Shown here in pieces: positions 25,785 through 34,555 of a stretch of 64,000 nucleotides of DNA. How positions within the stretch are numbered: position 1 is the stretch's first letter; every line of letters begins with the position of its first letter. The notes beneath the pieces were generated by a model that saw nothing but the letters and a program-made list of their open reading frames with translations, searched no databases and was not told the DNA's origin. The translations under genes were made by a program, and so were the position numbers. The DNA is taken from positions 186,001 to 250,000 of the forward strand of contig NZ_AFBG01000019.1 in NCBI RefSeq assembly GCF_000204195.1, in the 5' to 3' direction. Origin of the DNA: Acidovorax radicis N35 (GTDB taxonomy: Bacteria > Pseudomonadota > Gammaproteobacteria > Burkholderiales > Burkholderiaceae_C).

Positions 25785-26729
25785 TTATTTCTTGGCCGCC
25801 TGCCGGTAGTTGGCCTTGAGGTGCTCGGGCACGCGCTCGTCGAAGCCGCAGGCCACGCGCCGCACCTCGGGGCTGTCGGTGGGCTGGTGGCCTACGCCCA
25901 GCGCCGAGGCACGCGGTGCGGCTATGGCGACCACCGTGCCCGCCAGGCGGCCCAGGCCGGTGATCTCGCACTCCACCAGGTCACCCGGGTCCACCGAGCG
26001 CGAGTGGCAGGGCGTGCCCATCAGGATCACGTCGCCCGGCACCAGGGTGATGTGGCGCGCAATGTCGGCCACCACGTAGTGCGGGCCCCAGATGGTCTCG
26101 TCGCCAATGTGCGCCTCCTGCACCACCAGGCCGTTGCGGTAGGTGCGCAGCGTCTGTTCGAACAGGTTCACGCCGCGCACGATGCCCGGGCCGATGGGCA
26201 GCAGCGTGTCCGCGCCCTTCACGCGCAGCATGCTGCCCTGGTCGGTGTCGCGGTAGTTCTGCAGACCCATGTCGAGTGCGGGGCAAAAGCCCTCGATGTA
26301 GTCCCAGGCTTCATCGGGCAGCACGTTGCGGCAAGTCTTGCCGATGACCACGGCGTACTCGCCCTCGTAGTTGAGGTACTGGCTGTCGGCGGGCTTGTGG
26401 ATCTCGCAGCCATGGCCGTTGACCGAGGTCGGTGGCTTGGTGAAATAGGTGGGCGTCTCGGTCGGCTTGGGCTGGTTGCGCGTCTCGAAACTGCGCGAGC
26501 TGTACGAGATGTGCACCGCGATGACCTTGCTGGGTGAGACGGGCGGCAGGTGCTGCACGCTGGTGGGGTCGAGCACGCGGCCATCGTCCAGGCGCAGCTG
26601 CCCCTGTTGTGCGCCCTCTTCCACGATGGTGCCCCAGCAGGCGCTGCCGCCCACCAGCACGCGGCGGCGCTCCACGCGCGGGCCGCGCATCACGGCAGGC
26701 AACTCGGTGATCGGGAATTCGAAGTTCAT
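25785..26729 (-). CDS. hpaG: Fumarylacetoacetate hydrolase family enzyme (HpaG-type isomerase/decarboxylase)
   Basis: 314 aa. The FAH fold occupies about residues 70-285: KVIAVHISYSS, metal-binding acids in YEGEYAVVIGKT, CPALDMGLQNYRD, and the C-terminal GDVILMGTPCHSRS plus GDLVECEITGLG. E. coli HpaG has two such domains in one ~430-residue chain; here there is one, with a short N-terminal domain. It probably does the 5-oxopent-3-ene-tricarboxylate decarboxylation and/or the hydroxyheptadienedioate isomerisation between HpaE and HpaH. It overlaps the hpaD stop by 4 nt (ATGA). Confidence 0.82.
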   Translation of the reverse strand: MNFEFPITELPAVMRGPRVERRRVLVGGSACWGTIVEEGAQQGQLRLDDGRVLDPTSVQHLPPVSPSKVIAVHISYSSRSFETRNQPKPTETPTYFTKPPTSVNGHGCEIHKPADSQYLNYEGEYAVVIGKTCRNVLPDEAWDYIEGFCPALDMGLQNYRDTDQGSMLRVKGADTLLPIGPGIVRGVNLFEQTLRTYRNGLVVQEAHIGDETIWGPHYVVADIARHITLVPGDVILMGTPCHSRSVDPGDLVECEITGLGRLAGTVVAIAAPRASALGVGHQPTDSPEVRRVACGFDERVPEHLKANYRQAAKK

Positions 26730-27625
26730 GCCGCCACCTCCGCCTTGTGGGCCACTTCTTCGCCATCGAACCACATGTGCACGTTGCCCGTGCCGCGGGC
26801 GTTCTCGTAGGCCGACAGGGCCACGCCGCGCGCACGACAGTCCGCCCCGCCCATGGCGCCCAGCATCTGCAGGTAGTGGGCGCCGAAGGCCTCCCAGGGC
26901 ATCTTGCGGTACTCGTCCTGCCAGCGGCCGAGCACCGTGTCGTGCCGGCCCTGCTCCATCAGCGCGATGGCGTCCTTGTCGCTCACGATGTTCTCGGGCC
27001 GCGAGACATTGCTCTCGTGGAAGATGCGTGGGTGGTTGGGCTTCCAGTCGATGGGGTTGAACTTGTGGCTCAGTGCACCCGATGCCAGCAGCAGCACGCG
27101 CAGGTCGCTACGGCGCACGGCTTCGGCAATCGCTTCGCCCGACTTCAGGAAGTGGCGCCAGTCGCAGTTCTGGCACGAACTCACGGTGACCACCGGCGTG
27201 TCGCTGCGCTCCAGGCGCAGCTGCTTGACCAGGTTGATGGTGGCGTACTGCTTGCCCAGGTCGGGGTGGTTGATGACGCGGTTGTAGCCGCCCTGCTCGC
27301 GGGACGCAGCCTCGATGGCCAGTGCCAGATCGGGGTGGCCCCGGTAGTCGTAGGGCACGCCATGCAGGTACCAGGGCATCTCGTCCGAGATGTAGGTGCC
27401 CTGGTAGCGCGCGGCGCCGTCCACCAGGTGGTAGCCGGTGGTGAACCAGTGCGAGTCGAAGATGATGGCCACATCGGGCCGGGCTTTCTCGATGCGCTCG
27501 CGCAGGCGCGCGTAGCCGGGGATCAGGTCCGAGTCGGCCCCCGCCCCCTGCAGCACGCGAAACTCTTCGCACTGCATCAGGCCGGGGTGGTGCGAGACGA
27601 TGGCGGCGCCAACGATGCTTCCCAT
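26726..27625 (-). CDS. hpaD: 3,4-dihydroxyphenylacetate 2,3-dioxygenase (class III extradiol, LigB family)
   Basis: 299 aa. Ring-cleavage enzyme of the homoprotocatechuate meta pathway. Class III features: His12/His13 (IVSHHPGLM), IIFDSHWFTTGYH (about residues 54-66), GHPDLA, and a catalytic-region NHPDLGKQYATINL; SSCQNCDWRHF and LLLASGALSHKFN follow. It is unrelated to the class I (VOC-fold) HpcB/HpaD type found in some bacteria. Between hpaE (24-nt gap) and the FAH gene (4-nt overlap). Confidence 0.9.
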   Translation of the reverse strand: MGSIVGAAIVSHHPGLMQCEEFRVLQGAGADSDLIPGYARLRERIEKARPDVAIIFDSHWFTTGYHLVDGAARYQGTYISDEMPWYLHGVPYDYRGHPDLALAIEAASREQGGYNRVINHPDLGKQYATINLVKQLRLERSDTPVVTVSSCQNCDWRHFLKSGEAIAEAVRRSDLRVLLLASGALSHKFNPIDWKPNHPRIFHESNVSRPENIVSDKDAIALMEQGRHDTVLGRWQDEYRKMPWEAFGAHYLQMLGAMGGADCRARGVALSAYENARGTGNVHMWFDGEEVAHKAEVAA

Positions 27626-27648
27626 GGTGTGTGTCTCCTGTGAACTTG

Positions 27649-29124
27649 TTAGCGGTGGCTGAAGCTCGCGCGGAACGGCTTTTTGGGGACGACAACATCC
27701 TTGACGTCGCAGAAGAACTCGAAACTCCAGTCCCCGCCCTCGCGGCCCACGCCGCTGCGTTTGATGCCGCCGAAGGGCGCGGCCAGGTCACGGATGCCGA
27801 AGCTGTTGACCCAGATGAAGCCGGTGCGCACCTGCTGCGCCACGGCGCTGGCGTGTTCCGCTTGGCCGTAGCAGACGCCACCCAGGCCATAGTCGGTGCC
27901 GTTGGCCAGGGCAATGGCCTCCTCGTCGCTGTCGAAGGTTTGCAGCGTGAGCACCGGGCCGAAGACCTCGTTCTGCACGATCTCGCTGTCCTGGCGCACA
28001 TCGGTGAGCAGCGTGGGCTGGTAATACTGCGCGCCGAAGGGGTGGTGCGCCCCGCCCCAGAGCAGCGTGGCGCCATCGGCCACGGCGCGCTGCACAAAAC
28101 CGTGCACGCGCTCGACCTGGCGCGGGTGGATGATGGGCCCTACCTCGGTGGCCGCCTCGCGCGGGTCGCCCACGGTGAGCTTTTCGACATAGCCGCGCAG
28201 GGCGGCCACGAAGGCATCGTGCACCTTGCGGTGCACCAGAAAACGCGTGCCCGCCAGGCACACCTGGCCGGCGTTGCGGTACATCAGCGCGCCGGTGGCG
28301 GCGGCGTTGTCGATGTCGGCGTCTTCCAGCACGATGAAGGCCGACTTGCCGCCCAGCTCCAGGCTGCAAGGCACGAGGTTGGCGCCGGCGGACTGCGCGA
28401 TCCACTTGGCCGTGGGCACCGAGCCGGTGAACGAGATGCGGGCCAGGCGCGGGTCGCTGACCAGGCGCGCACCGGTGCTAGCGCCCGCGCCCTGCACGAT
28501 GTTGAACACCCCGGGCGGCAGGCCGGCGGCGTGCGCGCAGTCGGCCAGCAGGCTGCTGGTCAGCGGCGCCCATTCAGGCGGCTTGACGATGACGCAGTTG
28601 CCCGCGGCCAGCGCCGGGCCGAGCTTCCAGGTGGCCAGCATCAGCGGCGCGTTCCAGGGCGTGATGATGGCCACCACGCCGGCCGGGTCGTGGCGCACGA
28701 GGTGGGTGGCCTGCTCGGTCTCGATGGGCCGGTCCTGCAGGGTCAGCGCATGCTCGGCGAACCAGGTGATGTTGAGCATCGCGCGCGGCACCACGCCGTG
28801 CTTCATGCGCGAGAGCAGCACGCCCGCATCGTTGGATTCGAGCGTGCAGAAGGCCTCGGCGCGCTTGCCGATCTCGGCCGCGAAGCGGTCGAGGTAGGGC
28901 TTGCGCTCGGCAGCCGTGAGCGCACTCCACGCCGGGAAGGCGCGCGCTGCGGCAGTAACAGCGGCATCCACATGCGCGGGAGAGCCCTCGCTGATGCGGC
29001 CCAGCAGCGCCTGGTCGACGGGCGAGTGCAGGTCGAAGCGCAGGTCCGAGGCCACGCGTTGGCCATCGATGTAGTGATGGGGCGATACGGCGATGCCGGC
29101 GACATTCAGGGTGTCGGTGCTCAA
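27649..29124 (-). CDS. hpaE: 5-carboxymethyl-2-hydroxymuconate semialdehyde dehydrogenase
   Basis: 491 aa, close to the 488 of E. coli HpaE. NAD-dependent aldehyde dehydrogenase: Asn158 in ITPWNAP, Gly motif FTGSVPTAK, Glu256 in LELGGKS, nucleophile Cys289 in NAGQVCLAG. It oxidises the product of HpaD. The best start is TTG 29124 with GGAG eight bases upstream; an in-frame start further up would lie in the intergenic regulatory region. First gene of the leftward cluster and divergent from the LysR gene. Confidence 0.92.
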   Translation of the reverse strand: MSTDTLNVAGIAVSPHHYIDGQRVASDLRFDLHSPVDQALLGRISEGSPAHVDAAVTAAARAFPAWSALTAAERKPYLDRFAAEIGKRAEAFCTLESNDAGVLLSRMKHGVVPRAMLNITWFAEHALTLQDRPIETEQATHLVRHDPAGVVAIITPWNAPLMLATWKLGPALAAGNCVIVKPPEWAPLTSSLLADCAHAAGLPPGVFNIVQGAGASTGARLVSDPRLARISFTGSVPTAKWIAQSAGANLVPCSLELGGKSAFIVLEDADIDNAAATGALMYRNAGQVCLAGTRFLVHRKVHDAFVAALRGYVEKLTVGDPREAATEVGPIIHPRQVERVHGFVQRAVADGATLLWGGAHHPFGAQYYQPTLLTDVRQDSEIVQNEVFGPVLTLQTFDSDEEAIALANGTDYGLGGVCYGQAEHASAVAQQVRTGFIWVNSFGIRDLAAPFGGIKRSGVGREGGDWSFEFFCDVKDVVVPKKPFRASFSHR

Positions 29125-29202
29125 GGGGATTCTCCAATCAGACAACAGGGCGAGGCTGCCTCGCCCGTTCCGTCGCGAAGTATCTGCAGCGCTTTCCTTG
29201 AC

Positions 29203-29230
29203 CACAATCAATGCTTTCTTCCGGATTGTG
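29203..29230. promoter_or_regulatory. Inverted repeat in the hpaE/LysR divergent region (putative LysR operator)
   Basis: CACAATC, 14 nt, GATTGTG: a perfect 7-bp inverted repeat about 50 bp before the LysR gene start and about 80 bp before hpaE. Its position in a divergent 155-bp spacer and its dyad form fit a LysR-type autoregulatory/activating site. Confidence 0.55.
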
Positions 29231-29279
29231 AAGATGGTCTAATGAATGGAACCACCCCAGCGACCCCACCGCGCCAGCC

Positions 29280-30185
29280 ATGTCTCTGCCCCACTTCACG
29301 CCACGCCAACTCGAAGCCTTTGTCACCGTGGCCGAACTGCGCAGCTTCGCGGCCACCGCAGACCGTGTGGCACTCACCCCCTCGGCGGTAAGCCAGCTCG
29401 TGAGTGAGCTGGAAGACGCGCTCGGCTTCAAGCTGTTCGAGCGCAGCACACGCCGGGTTGACATCACCAGCGCCGGACGGGAGTTTCTCGCTTCGGCTGA
29501 GTCCGTGCTCAAGCACCTGCGCATGGCGCAGATGGCCGCCAGCGATGTGCGCAACCGCGCAGCAGGCATCGTGCGGATTGCCGCACCGCTGGTCGTGGCC
29601 AGCGTGATCCTGCCCAAGGCCATCAAGGCCTATGTGCAAAAACGACCCAAGGTGCGCATCCATATCCGCGACGTACCCGTGGAAAAACTCGTCGATGCGG
29701 TCGCCAGCGGCGACGCCGATTTGGCCCTGGGCCCGGATCGCGCTTGTGGTGACGATGTCACGCGCATCCAGCTGTTCGAGAGCCCCTGGGTGCTGTGGTG
29801 CGCACCCACCCATCCCCTGGCCCACAAGCGCAGCGTGACCTGGGACCAGCTGCACGCCTACCCGCTGGTGGCCGCGGGCCGGGACCACGAACGCAGCGTG
29901 GCGCAGATGCACACCGGCCTGCCCAGCGGGCAGCGGGTGACGCCGGTGGAGATCGTGGACAACATCTCCACCGCCATGGGCCTGGCTGCCGCCGATGTGG
30001 CCGCTACGCTGGCGCCCGACTATGTGGGCGCACTGGCCAAGCCACTGGGACTGGTGCGCCGCCGCATCTTGTCACCGGAGGTGATGCGCTACGTGTGCCT
30101 CTACAGCCCCGCGCGGCGCGCCACCTCGCCCGCGGCGGAAGGTTTTTCAGACCACCTGGTCAAAACCCTCACCAAGAACCCGTGA
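29280..30185 (+). CDS. LysR family transcriptional regulator
   Basis: 301 aa. N-terminal winged helix-turn-helix (FTPRQLEAFVTVAELRSF, then ALTPSAVSQLVSELEDALG) and a periplasmic-binding-protein-like effector domain from about residue 95. It is transcribed divergently from hpaE and probably controls the hpa cluster in response to an aromatic intermediate; E. coli uses MarR-type HpaR for this role, so the link is by position only. It is convergent with nudB. Confidence 0.9.
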   Translation: MSLPHFTPRQLEAFVTVAELRSFAATADRVALTPSAVSQLVSELEDALGFKLFERSTRRVDITSAGREFLASAESVLKHLRMAQMAASDVRNRAAGIVRIAAPLVVASVILPKAIKAYVQKRPKVRIHIRDVPVEKLVDAVASGDADLALGPDRACGDDVTRIQLFESPWVLWCAPTHPLAHKRSVTWDQLHAYPLVAAGRDHERSVAQMHTGLPSGQRVTPVEIVDNISTAMGLAAADVAATLAPDYVGALAKPLGLVRRRILSPEVMRYVCLYSPARRATSPAAEGFSDHLVKTLTKNP

Positions 30186-30233
30186 GCAACGGGTCCGGGT
30201 TGCGCGAAGTTGGGTAAAAACACGAAAGTCGCC

Positions 30234-30698
30234 CTACACAAAGCGGGGAAGCAGTAAGCAGGCCTCGGCATTGGAGGCCGAGAAACAGCGCTCGGCCGCA
30301 CGCTGCCAAGGCAGCCATTCGAAATCATCGTGTTCGCGCGGACTCAGCACCACGGGCGTGCCTGCAGGCACACACAAGCCAAACACCCGCTCGCGGTTGC
30401 GCACAACCCCCGGTGCATAACGGTGCAGCCATTGCGGCCAGATGTCGTAGACATTCTCCAGCGCCCAGTCGGTCAGCACGCAGCCGGTAGCCTGCGCGTC
30501 AATGCCGGTTTCCTCAGCCACTTCGCGGCGCGCGGTTTCCTCAAAAGCTTCATCCAGTCGATCCTTGCTGCCGGTGACGGACTGCCAATGCCCGTCCCCG
30601 CCTGTGCGGCGGATCAGCAGCACCTCCAGGGCCGGAGTGTGGATGACCACCAGCACCGACTCCGGAAGCTTGTAGGGCCGCTGCTGGGCTGCCGTCAT
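30234..30698 (-). CDS. nudB: Dihydroneopterin triphosphate diphosphatase (Nudix)
   Basis: 154 aa. The Nudix box is complete (GSKDRLDEAFEETARREV then AEETGI). NudB removes pyrophosphate from dihydroneopterin triphosphate, the step after FolE in folate synthesis. The assignment rests on the aspS neighbourhood (aspS-nudB in many proteobacteria) and on features such as YKLPESVLVVIHT and HWQSVTGS. Start 30698 is 7 nt after the lipoprotein stop. Confidence 0.88.
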   Translation of the reverse strand: MTAAQQRPYKLPESVLVVIHTPALEVLLIRRTGGDGHWQSVTGSKDRLDEAFEETARREVAEETGIDAQATGCVLTDWALENVYDIWPQWLHRYAPGVVRNRERVFGLCVPAGTPVVLSPREHDDFEWLPWQRAAERCFSASNAEACLLLPRFV

Positions 30699-30705
30699 GG
30701 CGCCG

Positions 30706-31533
30706 CTACCCGCCCTTGGAACGCGGGGCAGCCGTGGTGGTGGCAGGAACCGGCGGCGGCAACTCCTTGGCCTGCAGTGCCCTGACCTGCGCCACCAGCT
30801 GGTTGTGCGCATCCAGGAATGCTGCGGCGATGACCTTGCCTTCGTTGGTATTGCTCCACCCGGCCCCCGCGGCGCCCCCCAGCTTGCCGAACACAAGCCC
30901 ACCCACGCCCAGGTCGGTGGTGCGCGCCGCCCCAGTGGCTGCCGCAACCTGCTCAGTCGTTTCGTTGTCGGACAGCAGCAAGGCCGTCTGCGCTTCCTTG
31001 AACTTGACCTGCTCCACCAGCCCCGCCAGACCGGCAACGTCTCGCAGTACCGGGATCATGGCGATCACCCCGGCCAGGCCGCGCCCGGCATCTTGCTCAC
31101 TGAAAGTGAGGCTGGGTGTCAGCGTGTACTGCGCCTCATAGCCCTTGCCCTTGGACACTGTGGAGTTCTTGCGCAGCACGCCAGATTCCTTCAGGTCTTG
31201 TTCCTGAATGGTTCCGCGCAGCCCGGCCGAACGGTCCACCACCCGAAAACACCCACTTTGCTGGGCCAGCAGCTTGACCAGGGGCACCGGCGACGCCGGC
31301 AACTGGTAGCCCGAGCCCATGGTGTAGCCATTGGGATTCTCGGCCAGCGCCAGCGTGGCCACCGGGGCCTCGCAGCGCAGCAGTTCGCGCGCAGCGTTGT
31401 GTGCGCCTGCCGGTCCCGCCGAGCCCGTCACCACGGAGCCGCCCTGGCCCAGTTCGGTTTTTTTCTCGCCGCAACCCGCGAGGGCCAGCAGCACCACACC
31501 CATCAGCAAGACAGGGGTTTTCATTGAAAGCAT
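30706..31533 (-). CDS. Lipoprotein, CsgG/HfaB-like
   Basis: 275 aa. A lipoprotein signal (LLMGVVLLALAGC, Cys21 as the lipidated residue) is followed by a periplasmic domain that resembles CsgG/HfaB-type outer-membrane secretion proteins (ELLRCEAPVATLAL, CFRVVDRSAGL, YTLTPSLTFSEQDAG). The C-terminus is Pro/Thr/Ala rich. Start 31533 has GGAAA six bases upstream; ATG 31524 is an alternative. No curli or holdfast genes are nearby. It lies between aspS and nudB after a terminator, so it may have its own promoter. The family call is moderate. Confidence 0.6.
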   Translation of the reverse strand: MLSMKTPVLLMGVVLLALAGCGEKKTELGQGGSVVTGSAGPAGAHNAARELLRCEAPVATLALAENPNGYTMGSGYQLPASPVPLVKLLAQQSGCFRVVDRSAGLRGTIQEQDLKESGVLRKNSTVSKGKGYEAQYTLTPSLTFSEQDAGRGLAGVIAMIPVLRDVAGLAGLVEQVKFKEAQTALLLSDNETTEQVAAATGAARTTDLGVGGLVFGKLGGAAGAGWSNTNEGKVIAAAFLDAHNQLVAQVRALQAKELPPPVPATTTAAPRSKGG

Positions 31534-31582
31534 GGAGAGTTTCCTTTCAGCGCTTGCACCCTGGAGTCCAGAGCTCGCCAAG

Positions 31583-31619
31583 AAAAAAGCGGCGCGGGCC
31601 GCCAGGCCCTTGCCGCTTT
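31583..31619 (-). terminator. Rho-independent terminator after aspS
   Basis: On the minus strand AAGCGGC...GCCGCTT encloses an inner GGCC stem and is followed by a T6 run (complement of 31583-31588). It lies about 50 bp after the aspS stop. Confidence 0.85.
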
Positions 31620-31670
31620 GTAGTGCGATGCCGCAGGAGTGCATCTGCTGGGTTCGGGGAAAGCCCCGGA

Positions 31671-33473
31671 TCAAGCTGCCTTGACAGCGTCGATGTTGCG
31701 CAGGCGGATGTGCAGTTCGCGCAGCTGCTTTTCGTCCACGGGCGAAGGCGCCTGCGTGAGCAGATCCTGGGCGCGCTGGGTCTTGGGGAACGCGATCACG
31801 TCACGGATCGACTCTGCGCCGGTCATCAGCGTGATCAGGCGGTCCAGGCCGAAGGCCAGGCCACCGTGTGGAGGCGCACCGTACTGCAGGGCATCGAGCA
31901 GGTAGCCGAACTTGGCCTGTGCGTCTTCGGGCGTGATCTTGAGTGCATCGAACACCTTCTTTTGCACATCGGCGCGGTGAATACGCACCGAACCGCCACC
32001 CAGCTCCCAGCCGTTGAGCACCATGTCGTAGGCCTTGGCGATGCACTTGCCAGGGTCTGTGTCCATCAGGTCCTCGTGGCCATCCTTCGGCGACGTGAAC
32101 GGGTGGTGCACGGCGGCCCAGCGGTCGTTCTCTTCGTCATGCTCGAACATCGGGAAGTCCACCACCCACAGCGGCGCCCAGCGGCTTTCGAACAGGCCGT
32201 TTTTCTTGCCGAATTCGCTGTGGCCGACCTTCAGGCGCAGCGCGCCGATGGAATCGTTGACGACCTTTTCCTTGTCGGCACCGAAGAACAGCAAGTCACC
32301 GTCTTGCGCACCGGTGCGCTTCAGGATCTCGGCGATGGCCGCGTCGTGCAGATTCTTCACGATGGGCGACTGCAGGCCCTCGCGGCCATTGGCCACTTCG
32401 TTGACCTTGATCCAGGCCAGACCCTTGGCGCCGTAGATCTTCACGAACTCGGTGTACGCATCGATCTCGCCGCGCGAGATCTGCGAGCCACCGGGCACGC
32501 GCAGGGCCACCACACGGCCACCCTTGGTGGTGGCGGGGGCGGAGAAGACCTTGAAGTCCACGTCCTTCATCACTTCGGTCAGCTCGGTGAATTCGAGCTT
32601 CACGCGCAGGTCAGGCTTGTCGGAGCCGAAGCGGAAAGCCGCTTCCTGGTACGTCATGATGGGGAATTCGCCCAGGTCGACACCCAACTGCTGCTGGAAC
32701 ACCTCAGCGATCATGCGCTGGAAGATCGCGCGGATTTCTTCCTCACCCAGGAACGAGGTCTCGCAGTCGATCTGCGTGAACTCGGGCTGGCGGTCGGCGC
32801 GCAGGTCTTCGTCGCGGAAGCACTTGGTGATCTGGTAGTAGCGGTCGTAGCCAGCCACCATCAGCATCTGCTTGTACAGCTGGGGCGACTGGGGCAGCGC
32901 GAAGAACTGGCCGTCGTGCACGCGGCTGGGCACCAGGTAGTCGCGCGCGCCTTCGGGCGTGCTCTTGCCCAGCATGGGCGTCTCGATGTCGATGAAGCCT
33001 TCCTTGTCCAGGAAGTTGCGCACCTGGATGGAGGTCTTGTAGCGCAGCATCATGTTGCGCTGCATGTGCGGGCGGCGCAGGTCCATCACGCGGTGCGTGA
33101 GGCGCGTGGTTTCCGACAGGTTTTCGTCGTCCATCTGGAACGGAGGCGTGACCGAGGGGTTGAGCACGTTCAGCTCGTGGCACAGCACTTCGATCTGGCC
33201 GCTCTTGAGCTTGTCGTTGGTGGTGCCGTCGGGACGGGGGCGCACCAGGCCCACCACCTGCACGCAGAACTCGTTGCGCACGTCTTCGGCGGTCTTGAAC
33301 ATCTCGGCACGGTCCGGGTCGCACACCACCTGCACATAGCCTTCGCGGTCGCGCAGGTCGATGAAGATCACGCCGCCATGGTCGCGGCGGCGGTTCACCC
33401 AGCCCGACAGGGTGACGGTTTGGCCCATCAGGGCTTCGGTCACAAGACCGCAATAGTGGGAACGCATGGCCAT
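31671..33473 (-). CDS. aspS: Aspartyl-tRNA synthetase
   Basis: 600 aa, full length for the bacterial type. N-terminal OB-fold anticodon domain ([21 protein letters not shown]), class II motif 2 ([19 protein letters not shown]) and motif 3 ([11 protein letters not shown]), with the large GAD insertion between. Many Burkholderiales AspRS also charge tRNA-Asn; the sequence was not checked for that. Start 33473 (MAMRSHYCG) or 33467. It is downstream of DUF502 and fmdB in the usual betaproteobacterial order. Confidence 0.97.
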   Translation of the reverse strand: MAMRSHYCGLVTEALMGQTVTLSGWVNRRRDHGGVIFIDLRDREGYVQVVCDPDRAEMFKTAEDVRNEFCVQVVGLVRPRPDGTTNDKLKSGQIEVLCHELNVLNPSVTPPFQMDDENLSETTRLTHRVMDLRRPHMQRNMMLRYKTSIQVRNFLDKEGFIDIETPMLGKSTPEGARDYLVPSRVHDGQFFALPQSPQLYKQMLMVAGYDRYYQITKCFRDEDLRADRQPEFTQIDCETSFLGEEEIRAIFQRMIAEVFQQQLGVDLGEFPIMTYQEAAFRFGSDKPDLRVKLEFTELTEVMKDVDFKVFSAPATTKGGRVVALRVPGGSQISRGEIDAYTEFVKIYGAKGLAWIKVNEVANGREGLQSPIVKNLHDAAIAEILKRTGAQDGDLLFFGADKEKVVNDSIGALRLKVGHSEFGKKNGLFESRWAPLWVVDFPMFEHDEENDRWAAVHHPFTSPKDGHEDLMDTDPGKCIAKAYDMVLNGWELGGGSVRIHRADVQKKVFDALKITPEDAQAKFGYLLDALQYGAPPHGGLAFGLDRLITLMTGAESIRDVIAFPKTQRAQDLLTQAPSPVDEKQLRELHIRLRNIDAVKAA

Positions 33474-33514
33474 GGCAGAAACTTCCGGCGCCCGGGGGGC
33501 GCATTAAAAGGGAT

Positions 33515-34138
33515 TCACTTACCCGGAGAAATGAGCGTGGGGTCCGCCGGAGCGACCACGCCCATCGAAACGATGTATTTGAGGGCTGAGTCCACGCTCA
33601 TGTCGAGCTCGACGCAGTCGCTCTTGCGCAGCATCACGAAATAGCCGCCTGTGGGGTTGGGCGTGGTGGGCACATACACACTCACGAACTCGTCACGCAG
33701 ATAGGCCGCCACCTCGCCGTTGGGCGCCCCGGTGACGAAGGCCACGGTCCAGACACCCTCGCGCGGCCACTGCACCAGCACCGCTTTGCGAAAGGCGTTG
33801 CCGCTTTCGGAGAACAGCGTATCGGAGACCTGCTTGACGCTGGAATAGATAGAGCGCACCACGGGGATGCGGTGCACCACCGCATCGCCCCACTGCACCA
33901 GCTTGCGGCCGGCGAAGTTGCTGGCGATGGCGCCCACCACCAGCAGGATCAGCAGAGTGAGCACCACACCAAAGCCGGGCACGTGGACGCCCAGCAGCTT
34001 GTCGGGATGCCATGCGCCCGGCAGGATTTGCAGGGTCTGGTCCAGGGTGCTCACAATCCAGTTGAGCACCCACGCCGTGATGACTCCCGGCACGATCACC
34101 AGAAGACCTGTCAACAGCCATTTGCGCAGGGCAGCCAT
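33515..34138 (-). CDS. DUF502 family membrane protein
   Basis: 207 aa. Two N-terminal membrane helices (KWLLTGLLVIVPGVITAWVL and VVLTLLILLVVGAI) flank a short periplasmic loop. The soluble part has the conserved IPVVRSIYSSVKQV, GVWTVAFVTG and YVPTTPNPTGGY motifs of DUF502. Function unknown. It lies 9 nt after fmdB and 41 nt before aspS, a conserved trio. Confidence 0.92.
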   Translation of the reverse strand: MAALRKWLLTGLLVIVPGVITAWVLNWIVSTLDQTLQILPGAWHPDKLLGVHVPGFGVVLTLLILLVVGAIASNFAGRKLVQWGDAVVHRIPVVRSIYSSVKQVSDTLFSESGNAFRKAVLVQWPREGVWTVAFVTGAPNGEVAAYLRDEFVSVYVPTTPNPTGGYFVMLRKSDCVELDMSVDSALKYIVSMGVVAPADPTLISPGK

Positions 34139-34147
34139 GAGGGTGAC

Positions 34148-34492
34148 TCAGCTCGCGGAGGGGGTTGAAGAGGCAGAACTGCCGCCAGCGCTTGATGCAC
34201 CGGCGCTAGGCGCTTCTTTTTTAGGAGCATCACCAGAACTGGCAGGTGCCGCAGCGTCGGCTTTCGGCTCTGCCTTGCTGTCGGTCGCGGGGGCAGAATT
34301 GCCGCTGCTGCCACCGCGAAAATCGGTCACGTACCAGCCCGAGCCCTTGAGCTGGAAGCCCGCCGCAGTGACTTGCTTGGAAAATGCCTCCGCACCGCAG
34401 GCGGGGCACACCGTCAGGGGCGCGTCGGAGATTTTTTGCAGCACATCCTTGGCATGGCCGCAGGAGCCGCATTTGTAGGCGTAGATAGGCAT
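34148..34492 (-). CDS. FmdB family zinc-ribbon protein
   Basis: 114 aa. The N-terminal zinc ribbon starts MPIYAYKCGSCGH and its second pair is CPACG (Cys8, Cys11, Cys32, Cys35). From about residue 60 it is a low-complexity Ser/Ala/Lys tail. FmdB-type proteins are putative regulators of unknown target. First gene of the fmdB-DUF502-aspS unit. A TATAAT-type -10 lies 34-39 bp upstream (34526-34531). Confidence 0.9.
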   Translation of the reverse strand: MPIYAYKCGSCGHAKDVLQKISDAPLTVCPACGAEAFSKQVTAAGFQLKGSGWYVTDFRGGSSGNSAPATDSKAEPKADAAAPASSGDAPKKEAPSAGASSAGGSSASSTPSAS

Positions 34493-34501
34493 GTCAGAGT
34501 G

Positions 34502-34531
34502 TTGAGGGAAAGTGCAAAACCCTCAATTATA
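34502..34531 (-). promoter_or_regulatory. fmdB promoter -10 and leader inverted repeat
   Basis: The minus strand reads TATAAT (34531-34526), overlapping an inverted repeat TTGAGGG/CCCTCAA (34502-34526) in the leader of fmdB. There is no T-run, so this is more likely an operator or leader hairpin than a terminator. The -35 match is weak. Confidence 0.5.
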
Positions 34532-34555
34532 GGCGGCACGCCCATCTCCACAGCG

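Noticed and set aside
31401-33644. 747-codon plus-strand open frame opposite aspS
   Set aside because: aspS is unmistakable on the minus strand; the frame is a codon-bias artefact.
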